DNA of 40,250 nt from a bacterium. GTDB lineage: Bacteria > Bacteroidota > Bacteroidia > Chitinophagales > Chitinophagaceae. Positions within the stretch are counted from its first letter, which is position 1. Each line of letters opens with the position of its first letter. Of the stretch, positions 8,119 to 15,503 are shown in pieces. The translations under genes were made by a program, and so were the position numbers. The stretch spans positions 1 to 40,250 of the forward strand of contig DAHXOZ010000007.1 in the NCBI GenBank assembly GCA_027364635.1. The letters are read 5' to 3'. A model generated the notes under the pieces. It worked only from the letters and a program-made list of their open reading frames with translations, had not been told where the DNA came from and did not search any database.

Positions 8119-8652
8119 TTATTTCAGTATTTGTTTATGAGATGAATACCAAATTACCTTGCCATCTTTTACGCCATTAACATCTTCATAATTAGCAGAA
8201 TCAACTTTACCGTCTTTGTAAGTATCAATTTCCTTATACCAAACGTTTATATAATTGCTCCCGTCTTTTACAGCGTGGTTTTTTAACCAGACGTCCATGC
8301 TAATTTTTACAGAACTGAGGCTATCCCTGGAATTTTGCCATTGATTCATAAGAGAATCTGTAAGTCCTGAAAATTTAAATCCACTCGCTCCATCTACACG
8401 CATGCTATCGCCCATAGTTGCACGAAGTGCCGCCATATCACCATTTTCCCATGCCTTGTAGGAATTCAAGACAACCAGTAAATCCGAATCAGGAACATCG
8501 TTAGTAAAATCTGTTGTGTAAGATGCTTCATAAGGCAACTTGATACTACTTTGGGTACCTGAAGCCATGGCATCAGTTTTAGAACCATCTTTGCTATTAC
8601 ATGCCGCGATTGCAACAGATAAGCAGAGACAGATGAAAATGTTTTTTTTCAT
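8119..8652 (-). CDS. Lipoprotein with NTF2-like nuclear-transport/SnoaL-type pattern
   Basis: A 177-residue protein with a lipoprotein signal peptide (lipobox AIAAC, Cys18), so probably anchored in a periplasm-facing or outer membrane. After a short Ser/Gly linker the domain has the pattern 'K-A-W-E-N-G-D-x-x-x-L-x-x-x-x-G-D-S' and ends with W-Y-K-E plus a D-G-K-V-x-x-Y/W strand, which looks like an NTF2-like fold; ligand and role are unknown. It is a paralogue of the 180-residue lipoprotein at 22909-23451: both share the lipobox layout, the E-N-G-D centre, D-x-W in the middle and the K-D-G-K-(V/I) end. It is transcribed alone, with a terminator directly behind it. Confidence 0.75.
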   Translation of the reverse strand: MKKNIFICLCLSVAIAACNSKDGSKTDAMASGTQSSIKLPYEASYTTDFTNDVPDSDLLVVLNSYKAWENGDMAALRATMGDSMRVDGASGFKFSGLTDSLMNQWQNSRDSLSSVKISMDVWLKNHAVKDGSNYINVWYKEIDTYKDGKVDSANYEDVNGVKDGKVIWYSSHKQILK

Positions 8653-8811
8653 TTTTAAATTTTTTAGTTAAATAAATTAGTTAATCAGGGCAGGTGATGT
8701 TCAATAAAGGAAAGGTTGTTTCTCAGCAGCAATAAAGGATTTGAATGGTAAGATATAACAATTTTACTAATATACCATATTTCTTAATATATAATTCTCC
8801 GCGATTTTATC

Positions 8812-8844
8812 TTTTGCTAAATTTAAAAACAGAAATTAGCAAAA
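8812..8844. repeat. Inverted repeat upstream of the GNAT gene
   Basis: TTTTGCTAA (8812-8820) and TTAGCAAAA (8836-8844) form a perfect 9-bp inverted repeat with a 15-nt spacer, 80 nt upstream of the GNAT start. It is AT-rich with no T tail in the right place, so an operator is more likely than a terminator. The rest of the 8653-8923 spacer shows nothing else. Confidence 0.4.
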
Positions 8845-8923
8845 TTTGTTGCTTTACTATTAGACGGATTTGTCAAACCGCAAATATTATTATTATCTTC
8901 ATTTCCTTTTCAATAACAAAAAT

Positions 8924-9496
8924 ATGCTTGAGGTAAACTTTGATCCATTTCCAGAACTTACAACTGAAAGATTGGTATTAAGAAAGATGAAAGATGCAGA
9001 TGCAGAACAATTTTTTAAACTCCGCTCTAATACTGAAGTGATGAAACACATTGGCAGACAACCGATGGAATCAGTTAATGAGGCGCATGATTTTATAAAG
9101 ATGATCAATGATTTACTTGAAAATAATTCAGGAATTACCTGGGTCATGGCGTTGAAAGAAAAGCCGGAAAAACTAATTGGAACGATTGGCCTTTGGCGAT
9201 TAATAAAAGAACACTACAGAGCAGAAATTGGTTATATGTTGTTGCCGGAATATTGGAGAAAAGGGCTTACAAAAGAAGCGATGTTAAGGGTTCTTGATTT
9301 CGGCTTTAATGAATTAAAATTACACAGCATTGAAGGACGTATAACTCCATTGAATATTGCTTCAGCAAAAATTTTGGAAAACACCGGTTTTATAAGAGAA
9401 GCTTATTTTAAGGAAGATTTTTTCTTCAACGGAAAGTTTGAGAATACGGCTATCTATTCTTTACTCAGACGCAACTTTTCCGGAAAGGCTTTGTAA
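8924..9496 (+). CDS. GNAT family N-acetyltransferase (RimJ/RimL type)
   Basis: About 190 residues from the ATG at 8924 (MLEVNFDPFPELTTERLVLR). An upstream TTG at 8870 would add 18 unlikely Tyr/Phe-rich residues. The opening L-x-T-E-R-L-x-L-R is the signature of the Acetyltransf_3 (RimJ/RimL) group. The acetyl-CoA-binding region is Y-M-L-L-P-E-Y-W-R-K-G-L-T-K-E-A, followed by the usual I-x-P-x-N-x-A-S-A-K-I-L-E-N-x-G-F motif. Such enzymes acetylate N-termini of ribosomal proteins or small amines; the substrate here is unknown. The stop codon lies inside the convergent LigD polymerase gene, overlapping it by 36 nt. Confidence 0.9.
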   Translation: MLEVNFDPFPELTTERLVLRKMKDADAEQFFKLRSNTEVMKHIGRQPMESVNEAHDFIKMINDLLENNSGITWVMALKEKPEKLIGTIGLWRLIKEHYRAEIGYMLLPEYWRKGLTKEAMLRVLDFGFNELKLHSIEGRITPLNIASAKILENTGFIREAYFKEDFFFNGKFENTAIYSLLRRNFSGKAL

Positions 9497-10441
9497 ATTA
9501 CCCAAACATTTCCCAAGATCAAACCCTTTACCCAAAACACTTTTAAAAATATCTCCCATCTTTTTTACTCTTTCTAAAGTGTTATAGATAGTAAATTGTT
9601 TAGGAGATAACCCGGGCCTCACTTCGTCCCACAACAATGGTGTAGAAACAGTAGCGCCTGGTTTTGGGCGCAAACTATAAACAGACGCTATTGTTTGTCC
9701 ACGACTGTTTTGCAAATAATCCATATAAATATGTTTTTTGCTGCGTTTTTGCAAATTTCTCTCAAGCGTAGTAATGTTTTCCAGTTGATCGTGGACCATC
9801 ATACAAACTAAATAAGCAAAATCTTTCACCTGATCATAGCTATATTTTTTTTCGGCAGGAACATAAATATGCATACCTGATGAACCGGAAGTTTTGCAAA
9901 AGCATGAAGCACCGGCCTTCTCTAAAATTGTTTTTACAGTCAGGGCAACTTCTATCACCTGGTTAAAAGTATTCTTATCCGATGGATCAATATCGATAAT
10001 TAAGTAATCCGGTTTATCCAACGCTTCTACTGTTGAATGCCATGGGTTAATTTCAATACATCCCCAATTATTTAAGTAAACAAGCGTTTCAATATTATCA
10101 CACACAATGTAGTGAACTTCTTTATTCGTCGAGTCTGAATGAACTTGTTTTCGATGCACAAATGAAGGTGCATCATCCGCAGCGTCTTTTTGAAAGAAGC
10201 CTTTTTCTTTAATACCATTCGGATTACGCAAAAGCGACTCGGGACGGCCCTTTAAATAAGGAAGAATATAATCTGCCATGGAAATATAATACTCGACTAC
10301 ATCTCCTTTTGTAACTTTTTCATCAGGAAAATAAATTTTATCAAAGTGAGTAACTATTACTTTATTTTTTTCAAAAGAATAAATTTTATCATTCCCTACT
10401 TTACTTTCTTTTGGAGCTGTTGTAGCATTTTTTTTATTCAT
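9461..10441 (-). CDS. ligD (POL domain): LigD polymerase domain as a separate protein
   Basis: A 326-residue archaeo-eukaryotic primase-type polymerase. It fills gaps and adds nucleotides at breaks during non-homologous end joining. Visible motifs are VTKGDVVEYYISMADYILPY at the N-terminus, the R-P-E-S-L-L-R-N-P-x-G region, G-F-F-Q-K85, the metal-binding D150-I-D152, and S-G-S-S-G-M-H191-I-Y-V-P. In most bacteria this domain is fused to ligase and phosphoesterase in one LigD; here it is a stand-alone ORF, last in the ku-PE-LIG-POL order. The start ATG follows a strong Shine-Dalgarno sequence, 15 nt after the ligase stop. It overlaps the convergent GNAT gene by 36 nt at its 3' end. Confidence 0.93.
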   Translation of the reverse strand: MNKKNATTAPKESKVGNDKIYSFEKNKVIVTHFDKIYFPDEKVTKGDVVEYYISMADYILPYLKGRPESLLRNPNGIKEKGFFQKDAADDAPSFVHRKQVHSDSTNKEVHYIVCDNIETLVYLNNWGCIEINPWHSTVEALDKPDYLIIDIDPSDKNTFNQVIEVALTVKTILEKAGASCFCKTSGSSGMHIYVPAEKKYSYDQVKDFAYLVCMMVHDQLENITTLERNLQKRSKKHIYMDYLQNSRGQTIASVYSLRPKPGATVSTPLLWDEVRPGLSPKQFTIYNTLERVKKMGDIFKSVLGKGFDLGKCLGNLQSLSGKVASE

Positions 10442-10444
10442 TTT

Positions 10445-10452
10445 CTCCTCCT
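10445..10452 (-). promoter_or_regulatory. Unusually strong Shine-Dalgarno sequence (AGGAGGAG)
   Basis: The minus strand reads AGGAGGAG-AAA-ATG directly before the POL gene. Most genes in this window lack any Shine-Dalgarno sequence, as expected for Bacteroidota. The site supports the POL ORF being translated independently and not being a frameshifted tail of the ligase ORF. Confidence 0.7.
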
Positions 10453-10456
10453 TTTT

Positions 10457-11470
10457 TTAGGTGGTTTTTTTTTCGGTTTTAATATTGTCCATATTGATTT
10501 CATTTATGGTTTTGTCGTCGCGTAAACGCAAAAAAACCGGTTGACGTAATTTACCATCGGCAGTCACTTCTGAAAATTTTACTTCGCAGATCAGATTAGG
10601 TTTTAGCCACGTGATCTTCGAATTATTTTTTATTTTTTCTTCAAACGGCGATTTTTTTTGCACATGAGGCTTAAAAAGTTCATACAATTCTTTTAAAGAT
10701 TGCTGATCAAAGCCTGTGCCCGCATTCCCCATGTAAATAAACTTTTTGCCTTCTGTAGCCGCAAGAATCAGTGAACCAAAATATTTTCTGGACCCGGATG
10801 GTTCGGTATATCCGGCAATAATCACTTCTGCTGTTTTATGATTTTTTATCTTGAGCCAATTAGTGGTTCGTTTGCCAGGATAATATTTAGAATCCATCTT
10901 TTTCGCCATAATTCCTTCCAAATCCTTCTCTTTGGAAACCCGGAAAAAAGATTTCCCTTTCTCCAAAATATGATCTGAATATTTTATTACCGGGTTATTT
11001 TCTGGTATAATCTTCTTCAATAATTCTTTCCTTTCTATAAGAGGAAGTGATGTAATATCATTACCATTGAGTTGCAACAAATCAAATACACAATATTGAA
11101 TTGGGCGGGTTTGGTTTTCTGAATAATGTTGAAGAAATTGAAAATCAGGTTTGCCTTTATCATCCAACACCACAATTTCTCCATCTAAAACTGCATCGGC
11201 TTTTATATTTTTTAGCTGATCAGTAACTATTGGGTAAGCAAGTTGAAAGTTAAGCCCATTGCGGGAATAGAGTAATATCTTATCCTTTTTCTTTTCAGCA
11301 ATTGCGCGATAGCCATCCCATTTTATTTCAAAAAGCCAGCCTTTATCATCAAAAGGTTGATCCGTTTCTTTTGCAAGCATTGGCTTTATATAATTACGGA
11401 TCTTTTTACCACTTTGCATAGAGATAGTATTTATTGGCTTTGCCTCCTCATTTTTTTGAAGTTTTATCAT
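10457..11470 (-). CDS. ligD (LIG domain): LigD-type ATP-dependent DNA ligase domain as a separate protein
   Basis: About 337 residues if started at the ATG at 11470 (MIKLQKNEEAKP); the open frame extends to 11536. It is an ATP-dependent nucleotidyltransferase that seals nicks. Motif I is F-E-I-K-W-D-G-Y-R with the adenylated Lys (K50 from this start). Motif III is FDLLQLNG, motif IV E-G-I-M-A-K-K, motif V W-L-K-I-K, followed by an OB-fold domain with the typical L-R-Q-P-V-F-L-R-L-R-D-D-K end. It is second of the three LigD pieces. Its start lies 23 nt inside the 3' end of the phosphoesterase gene in another frame, so it is probably translationally coupled. The start is uncertain; 11419 is a further candidate. 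Confidence 0.92.
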   Translation of the reverse strand: MIKLQKNEEAKPINTISMQSGKKIRNYIKPMLAKETDQPFDDKGWLFEIKWDGYRAIAEKKKDKILLYSRNGLNFQLAYPIVTDQLKNIKADAVLDGEIVVLDDKGKPDFQFLQHYSENQTRPIQYCVFDLLQLNGNDITSLPLIERKELLKKIIPENNPVIKYSDHILEKGKSFFRVSKEKDLEGIMAKKMDSKYYPGKRTTNWLKIKNHKTAEVIIAGYTEPSGSRKYFGSLILAATEGKKFIYMGNAGTGFDQQSLKELYELFKPHVQKKSPFEEKIKNNSKITWLKPNLICEVKFSEVTADGKLRQPVFLRLRDDKTINEINMDNIKTEKKTT

Positions 11471-12041
11471 TCTCAGCAAGCCATTTGTTGATCGGAGAAT
11501 CGCCATTCGTGTATTCTTCGCTGTTATACTCTTCATCTACTGCTAATTCATCCCTATGCTTTATCAACAGCCAACTATTGTCTGCTTTGTTTTTTAATTT
11601 CACCAAAACGAATTCACCTTTCAATTTTTTTCCAAATAATCTGAATTTTAAATCGCCAGACTTTAATCCGGCACGAAGATTTTTTTCAGCCACTTCCTTT
11701 ACAGAATTTTCAATATCCGAATAGGTGCCACTGTCCCATATTTCGACAATTCCGGCTCCATAATTTCCTTCAGGAATGGTTCCTTTAAAATCTTTGTAAT
11801 CGTAAGGATGGTCCTCAACCATCATCGCCAGTCTTTTGTCCTTCGGATTCATCGATGGGCCTTTGGGAACCGCCCAACTTTTTAAAACGCCATCCAGTTC
11901 CAATCTAAAATCGTAATGCAGTTGTGAAGCTTTGTGACGTTGCACTACAAACACCAATTTCGAAACAGATTTTTTTACTTTGCCGGTTGGCTCCGTAGTT
12001 TCTTCAAAATTTCTTTTCTTATTATAAAGTGTTAATCCCAT
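11448..12041 (-). CDS. ligD (PE domain): LigD 3'-phosphoesterase domain as a separate protein
   Basis: A 197-residue protein. It removes 3'-phosphates and 3'-ribonucleotides from ends before ligation. The active-site set known from Pseudomonas LigD (H42, H48, D50, R52, H84, Y88) maps here with the same spacing to H36, H42, D44, R46, H78 and Y82, in RHKASQLHYDFRLELDG and VEDHPYDY. The conserved P-E-G-N-Y-G-A-G-x-V-x-I-W-D-x-G-T-Y follows. The gene starts on the last base of the ku stop codon (TAATG), so the two are tightly coupled. All catalytic residues are present, so loss of fusion has not cost the domain its active site. Confidence 0.93.
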   Translation of the reverse strand: MGLTLYNKKRNFEETTEPTGKVKKSVSKLVFVVQRHKASQLHYDFRLELDGVLKSWAVPKGPSMNPKDKRLAMMVEDHPYDYKDFKGTIPEGNYGAGIVEIWDSGTYSDIENSVKEVAEKNLRAGLKSGDLKFRLFGKKLKGEFVLVKLKNKADNSWLLIKHRDELAVDEEYNSEEYTNGDSPINKWLAENDKTSKK

Positions 12042-12817
12042 TATGATGCTTTTTTTTGTTTTACTTCCAGGCTGGCTTTCAACTGATCCATCAAATCTTT
12101 TGCTTTGCTATGAACTACTTTCAATTGAGGCGCTTTAATCTTTTTACCTTTTGCTTTGTCATGTATCAGTTTCAATAATTCATCTGTGTAAGTGTCTTTG
12201 TATTTTGAAATATTAAATTTACCGGTAAGTTGTTTTATTAAAGTTACCGCCATTTTTAATTCAGCGGGTTTTACTTCTATTTGATTTGGAAGGGCTAATT
12301 GATCAGGATCTCTAATTTCCTGTTCAAACCTGATCTTATTTAGAACAATCACATTTTTATCAGGTCGCAAAATAGCAAGCGCTTCTTTATTTCGCATAAC
12401 AAAAGCAGACACACCTACTTTCTTTGTTTTCTTCAATGCTTCCAACAATAATTTATAAGGCCGCGCTCCTGTTTTATCAGGTTCAAGATAATAAGGCGTT
12501 TCATAATAAAGACTGCTAACCTCTTCTTCTTTTACGAAATCACTAATCTCAATAGTGTTTGTTTTTTCAGCACTAGCCGCCTCAAAATCTTTGTCTTCCA
12601 AAACCACGTATTTGTTGTCAAGTTTATATCCTTTTACGATATTACTCCAGGGCACTTCTTTACCTGTAATTTCATTAACTCTCAGATATTTGATACGGGC
12701 GTGATCTTTCTTATCAAGCATGTCAAGATCAAGTTCGCTTGTTTCTGTTGCGCTATACATTTTTACAGGAATATTCACTAATCCAAAACCTATGGCGCCT
12801 GTCCAAATTGGCCTCAT
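12041..12817 (-). CDS. ku: Ku protein, non-homologous end joining
   Basis: A 258-residue bacterial Ku, a homodimeric ring that loads on double-strand ends and recruits LigD. It starts with the canonical [18 protein letters not shown]. The core [20 protein letters not shown] region and the family's L[19 protein letters not shown] are present. The C-terminus is short and Lys-rich ([12 protein letters not shown]). It is the first gene of a tight operon with PE, LIG and POL, all on the minus strand within about 3.4 kb. I see no TAnnTTTG box immediately upstream; the 154-nt spacer to the RND gene shows nothing else. Confidence 0.97.
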   Translation of the reverse strand: MRPIWTGAIGFGLVNIPVKMYSATETSELDLDMLDKKDHARIKYLRVNEITGKEVPWSNIVKGYKLDNKYVVLEDKDFEAASAEKTNTIEISDFVKEEEVSSLYYETPYYLEPDKTGARPYKLLLEALKKTKKVGVSAFVMRNKEALAILRPDKNVIVLNKIRFEQEIRDPDQLALPNQIEVKPAELKMAVTLIKQLTGKFNISKYKDTYTDELLKLIHDKAKGKKIKAPQLKVVHSKAKDLMDQLKASLEVKQKKAS

Positions 12818-12971
12818 AATAATTGTTTTTTATAATACAATAATTACTATGAAATTCTTATGCCCTATTTTAACTATCTGAAAATGATTGAATTTTAAAG
12901 TAATTTATGAAGCTACATGGTAGTTTGAGGAATTTATTCTACAACAAAAAAACCTTAAAAAAGTTCGCTTA

Positions 12972-15314
12972 CTATGATTTCAATCCGGTATTTTTCCTTT
13001 TTTTAGAAATATCTAACAATAAAACAGGAAGTAAAATAAGATTGGTAAGGGTAGCTGCAAATAAGGTTACAGAAGTAAGCCAGCCAAGCGATTGTGTTCC
13101 TCCAAAACCGCTAAAACAGAAAATCACAAATCCTGCGATCAAAACAAGCGAAGTATATAATATGCTTAGGCCAGTATTTTTGATGGTGTCAGAAACTGTT
13201 TTATTAATATTAAAATTATTGGCAGGTAATTCCTGCTTATAGTTTACCAGGAACCGAATGGTAACATCGATAGCGATACCAAGTGCTACACTAAAAATTA
13301 AAACAGTAGAAGGTTTTAATCTTACTCCGGTCCAACCCATAATACCTGCAGTTACTACCAGGGGAATAATATTCGGAATCAAAGAACAAACTAAAATGCG
13401 AAGCGATTTAAACAAATACAGCATACAAAGAGCAATAAACAAAAAGGCCCAAAGCAAACTTACTTTCAAACCCCGGATGATATAACTGCTTCCTTCCAAA
13501 AAAGTAATAGTTGACCCTGTAAAGGTGATTTTGTATTTTGACGAATCGAAAATTTTATCGGTTTTTGTTCGCAGGTTTTTCAAAATAACAGGAAGTTTTT
13601 CAGTACCCACATCTGCCATATTGATACTCATTCTTGTACTTTCCCTCGCTGTATCGATAAAACTGGTAAGCAGTTTAGACAGAGTGTTTTGTGAGCCGGT
13701 ATCTTTTTTAGGCCGAAGATAATCTCCAACAAAAGCAATATCAAAAGAATTAGGCAGTGCATAATTCAATGAATCACCTTCATAAAATCCCTGTTTCACA
13801 AATTTAATTCCTTGTACAATTGAAAGCGGACGGCTCATCTCCGGTTGCTTTTTTATATAAGAAGAAAGCGAATCCATTTTTACCAACACAGGCAAAGCGC
13901 TTGCACCTGCAAGCCCATATCTTTTTTTAGTATCGATCACAATTTCCAATGGCATAACTCCATGAAAATTATGTTCAAAAAATTTGAGATCCGTATATAT
14001 TTTATCAGTTTTAGGCAGATCATCCACAATAAATCCTTCGGTCTTTAATTTAAAAATACCGAACACCGAAAAAATAACTAATACTATCGTACATGCATAT
14101 ACGATTTTTTTATGGTTAAAAACCCAATGGTCTACCTTTAATAAAAAGTTCGTAAAAATTCTTACATCGAGATATTTTAATTCATTCTTATCCGGGACTT
14201 CCATAAAACTTAAAACGCCGGGAAGTAAAATAAATGAAATGGCGAAAATGAGCATAATGCTCACTCCCGCTACTTCTCCAAACTCCACCAGTATGGCACT
14301 TTTAGTGAGCGCAAAAACGGCAAAACCTATTGCTGCCGTAAGATTACAGAAAAGTGTAACCACTCCCATTTTGCTCACCATGTCAATCAATGACTGTTCT
14401 TTATCCCCTGTTTTTTTATAAGTGGAATGATATTTATTTAAAAAATAAATACAATTAGGGATTCCGATAACAACAATGAGAGGAGGGATTAACGCAGTTA
14501 ACAAAGTAATCTTATAACCAAATAAATACATGATCCCTACGCTCCAGATTACACTGATGATAACGACCAGTAAAGACAAAAGTGTGGTTTTGACAGATCT
14601 GAACATCAACAACAAGATCAAGGCTGAAAGGATAAGAGAGCCGATAACAAACCATTTCATTTCGTGCGCAATTCTATCAGCAACCTGGGTTCGTATCAAT
14701 GGCAGGCCGCTAATGTGCGTAGGTATATTTGTCGCCGCGGTATAGTTATTGGTTTTGCCAATAATGTCATCGATCACTTTTGTGCGGCCTTTGGAATTAA
14801 GAATATCTTTATTAATTCTCACCACAACCAGGTAAGCATGTGTTGATGGATTATACAACAACGAGCGATAAAATGGAAGTGTATTAAAAACTTTTAAACT
14901 GCTGTCAATTTGTTCCTGAGTTGCAGGATTTTTTGGGAAAACCGGAATGGCATCTAATTTTTGTTCGGCAGAATCTTTTAAAAGGTCAACTGCATTTGCA
15001 ACACTCAATACCGCTTCTACATAGGGAACCTTTTTTAACTCCTGGTTTAATTTACTAAAGGCCTGGAAATTTTTGAGCTTAAAGAAATCATTGGACTTCA
15101 CCCCTATCACCAAAACATTTCCATCATCACCAAATTTTTCTTTAAAAGAAAGGTAGTCCTGGTATTTTGAGTTATCAACCGGAATGGCTTTTGAAAACTC
15201 ATAACTCATTTTAATTTTACTTGCAAAAAAGGCCATGACAGCCGTTGTAAGAAGTAATAAGAATAAAAGAATTAAGCGATTTTTTAGAACAAACTTTGCC
15301 AGGCGCTGCCACAT
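12972..15314 (-). CDS. RND superfamily (MMPL/COG1033-type) exporter
   Basis: A 780-residue protein with two repeated halves. Each half has one N-terminal membrane helix, a large periplasmic loop and a bundle of five helices, the 12-helix RND plan but shorter than AcrB (about 1040). Helix 1 is LILLFLLLLTTAVMAFFAS; the second half begins at about residue 400 (KIVYACTIVLVIFSVFGIFK). The sterol-sensing-like helix bundles contain ALIPPLIVVIGIPNCIYFLNK and VALGIAIDVTIRFLVNY. Such proteins, including HpnN/MmpL relatives, move lipids or hydrophobic molecules across the inner membrane; the cargo is unknown. No membrane-fusion protein or outer-membrane channel lies next to it, which fits the lipid-transporting group better than the drug tripartite group. 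Confidence 0.88.
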   Translation of the reverse strand: MWQRLAKFVLKNRLILLFLLLLTTAVMAFFASKIKMSYEFSKAIPVDNSKYQDYLSFKEKFGDDGNVLVIGVKSNDFFKLKNFQAFSKLNQELKKVPYVEAVLSVANAVDLLKDSAEQKLDAIPVFPKNPATQEQIDSSLKVFNTLPFYRSLLYNPSTHAYLVVVRINKDILNSKGRTKVIDDIIGKTNNYTAATNIPTHISGLPLIRTQVADRIAHEMKWFVIGSLILSALILLLMFRSVKTTLLSLLVVIISVIWSVGIMYLFGYKITLLTALIPPLIVVIGIPNCIYFLNKYHSTYKKTGDKEQSLIDMVSKMGVVTLFCNLTAAIGFAVFALTKSAILVEFGEVAGVSIMLIFAISFILLPGVLSFMEVPDKNELKYLDVRIFTNFLLKVDHWVFNHKKIVYACTIVLVIFSVFGIFKLKTEGFIVDDLPKTDKIYTDLKFFEHNFHGVMPLEIVIDTKKRYGLAGASALPVLVKMDSLSSYIKKQPEMSRPLSIVQGIKFVKQGFYEGDSLNYALPNSFDIAFVGDYLRPKKDTGSQNTLSKLLTSFIDTARESTRMSINMADVGTEKLPVILKNLRTKTDKIFDSSKYKITFTGSTITFLEGSSYIIRGLKVSLLWAFLFIALCMLYLFKSLRILVCSLIPNIIPLVVTAGIMGWTGVRLKPSTVLIFSVALGIAIDVTIRFLVNYKQELPANNFNINKTVSDTIKNTGLSILYTSLVLIAGFVIFCFSGFGGTQSLGWLTSVTLFAATLTNLILLPVLLLDISKKRKNTGLKS

Positions 15315-15317
15315 TGA

Positions 15318-15502
15318 TTTAGGTATTAGGTTTTAGGTATGAGCTATTAGGGATCTTTGATTTCTACAGTAAACAAAGAAATAATCAATATTTATAATTT
15401 CTGCTTTTGCTATAAAAGTTTATAATCGATTAGAAAATGTTTTCAAAATTTGGACAAGGTTCTGTTCCTTAAAACCTGATTCCTGACACCTGATACCTCA
15501 CC
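15318..15502. repeat. Degenerate GGTATYAGG repeat cluster, two arms in inverse orientation
   Basis: The left arm (15318-15352) repeats TTAGGTAT-type units. The right arm (about 15466-15502) repeats CCTGAYACC-type units, the reverse complement of the same theme. About 115 bp of ordinary AT-rich DNA lies between them, including one CAGTAAACAAA motif (15367-15377). Similar 'tcaggtatcaggt' strings are known to me as dispersed intergenic simple repeats in Bacteroidota; function is unknown. Confidence 0.45.
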
Positions 15503-15503
15503 T

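Noticed and set aside
11434-11536. The possibility that PE and LIG are one LigD gene broken by a frameshift error
   Set aside because: The frames overlap, but LIG has an in-frame ATG at 11470 and POL is also separate with its own Shine-Dalgarno sequence, so separate genes are the simpler reading. An error cannot be fully excluded without reads.
13984-14421. A 145-codon open frame on the + strand
   Set aside because: It runs antisense to the RND exporter gene. The low-complexity Ser/Thr/Ile composition is typical of a shadow frame.
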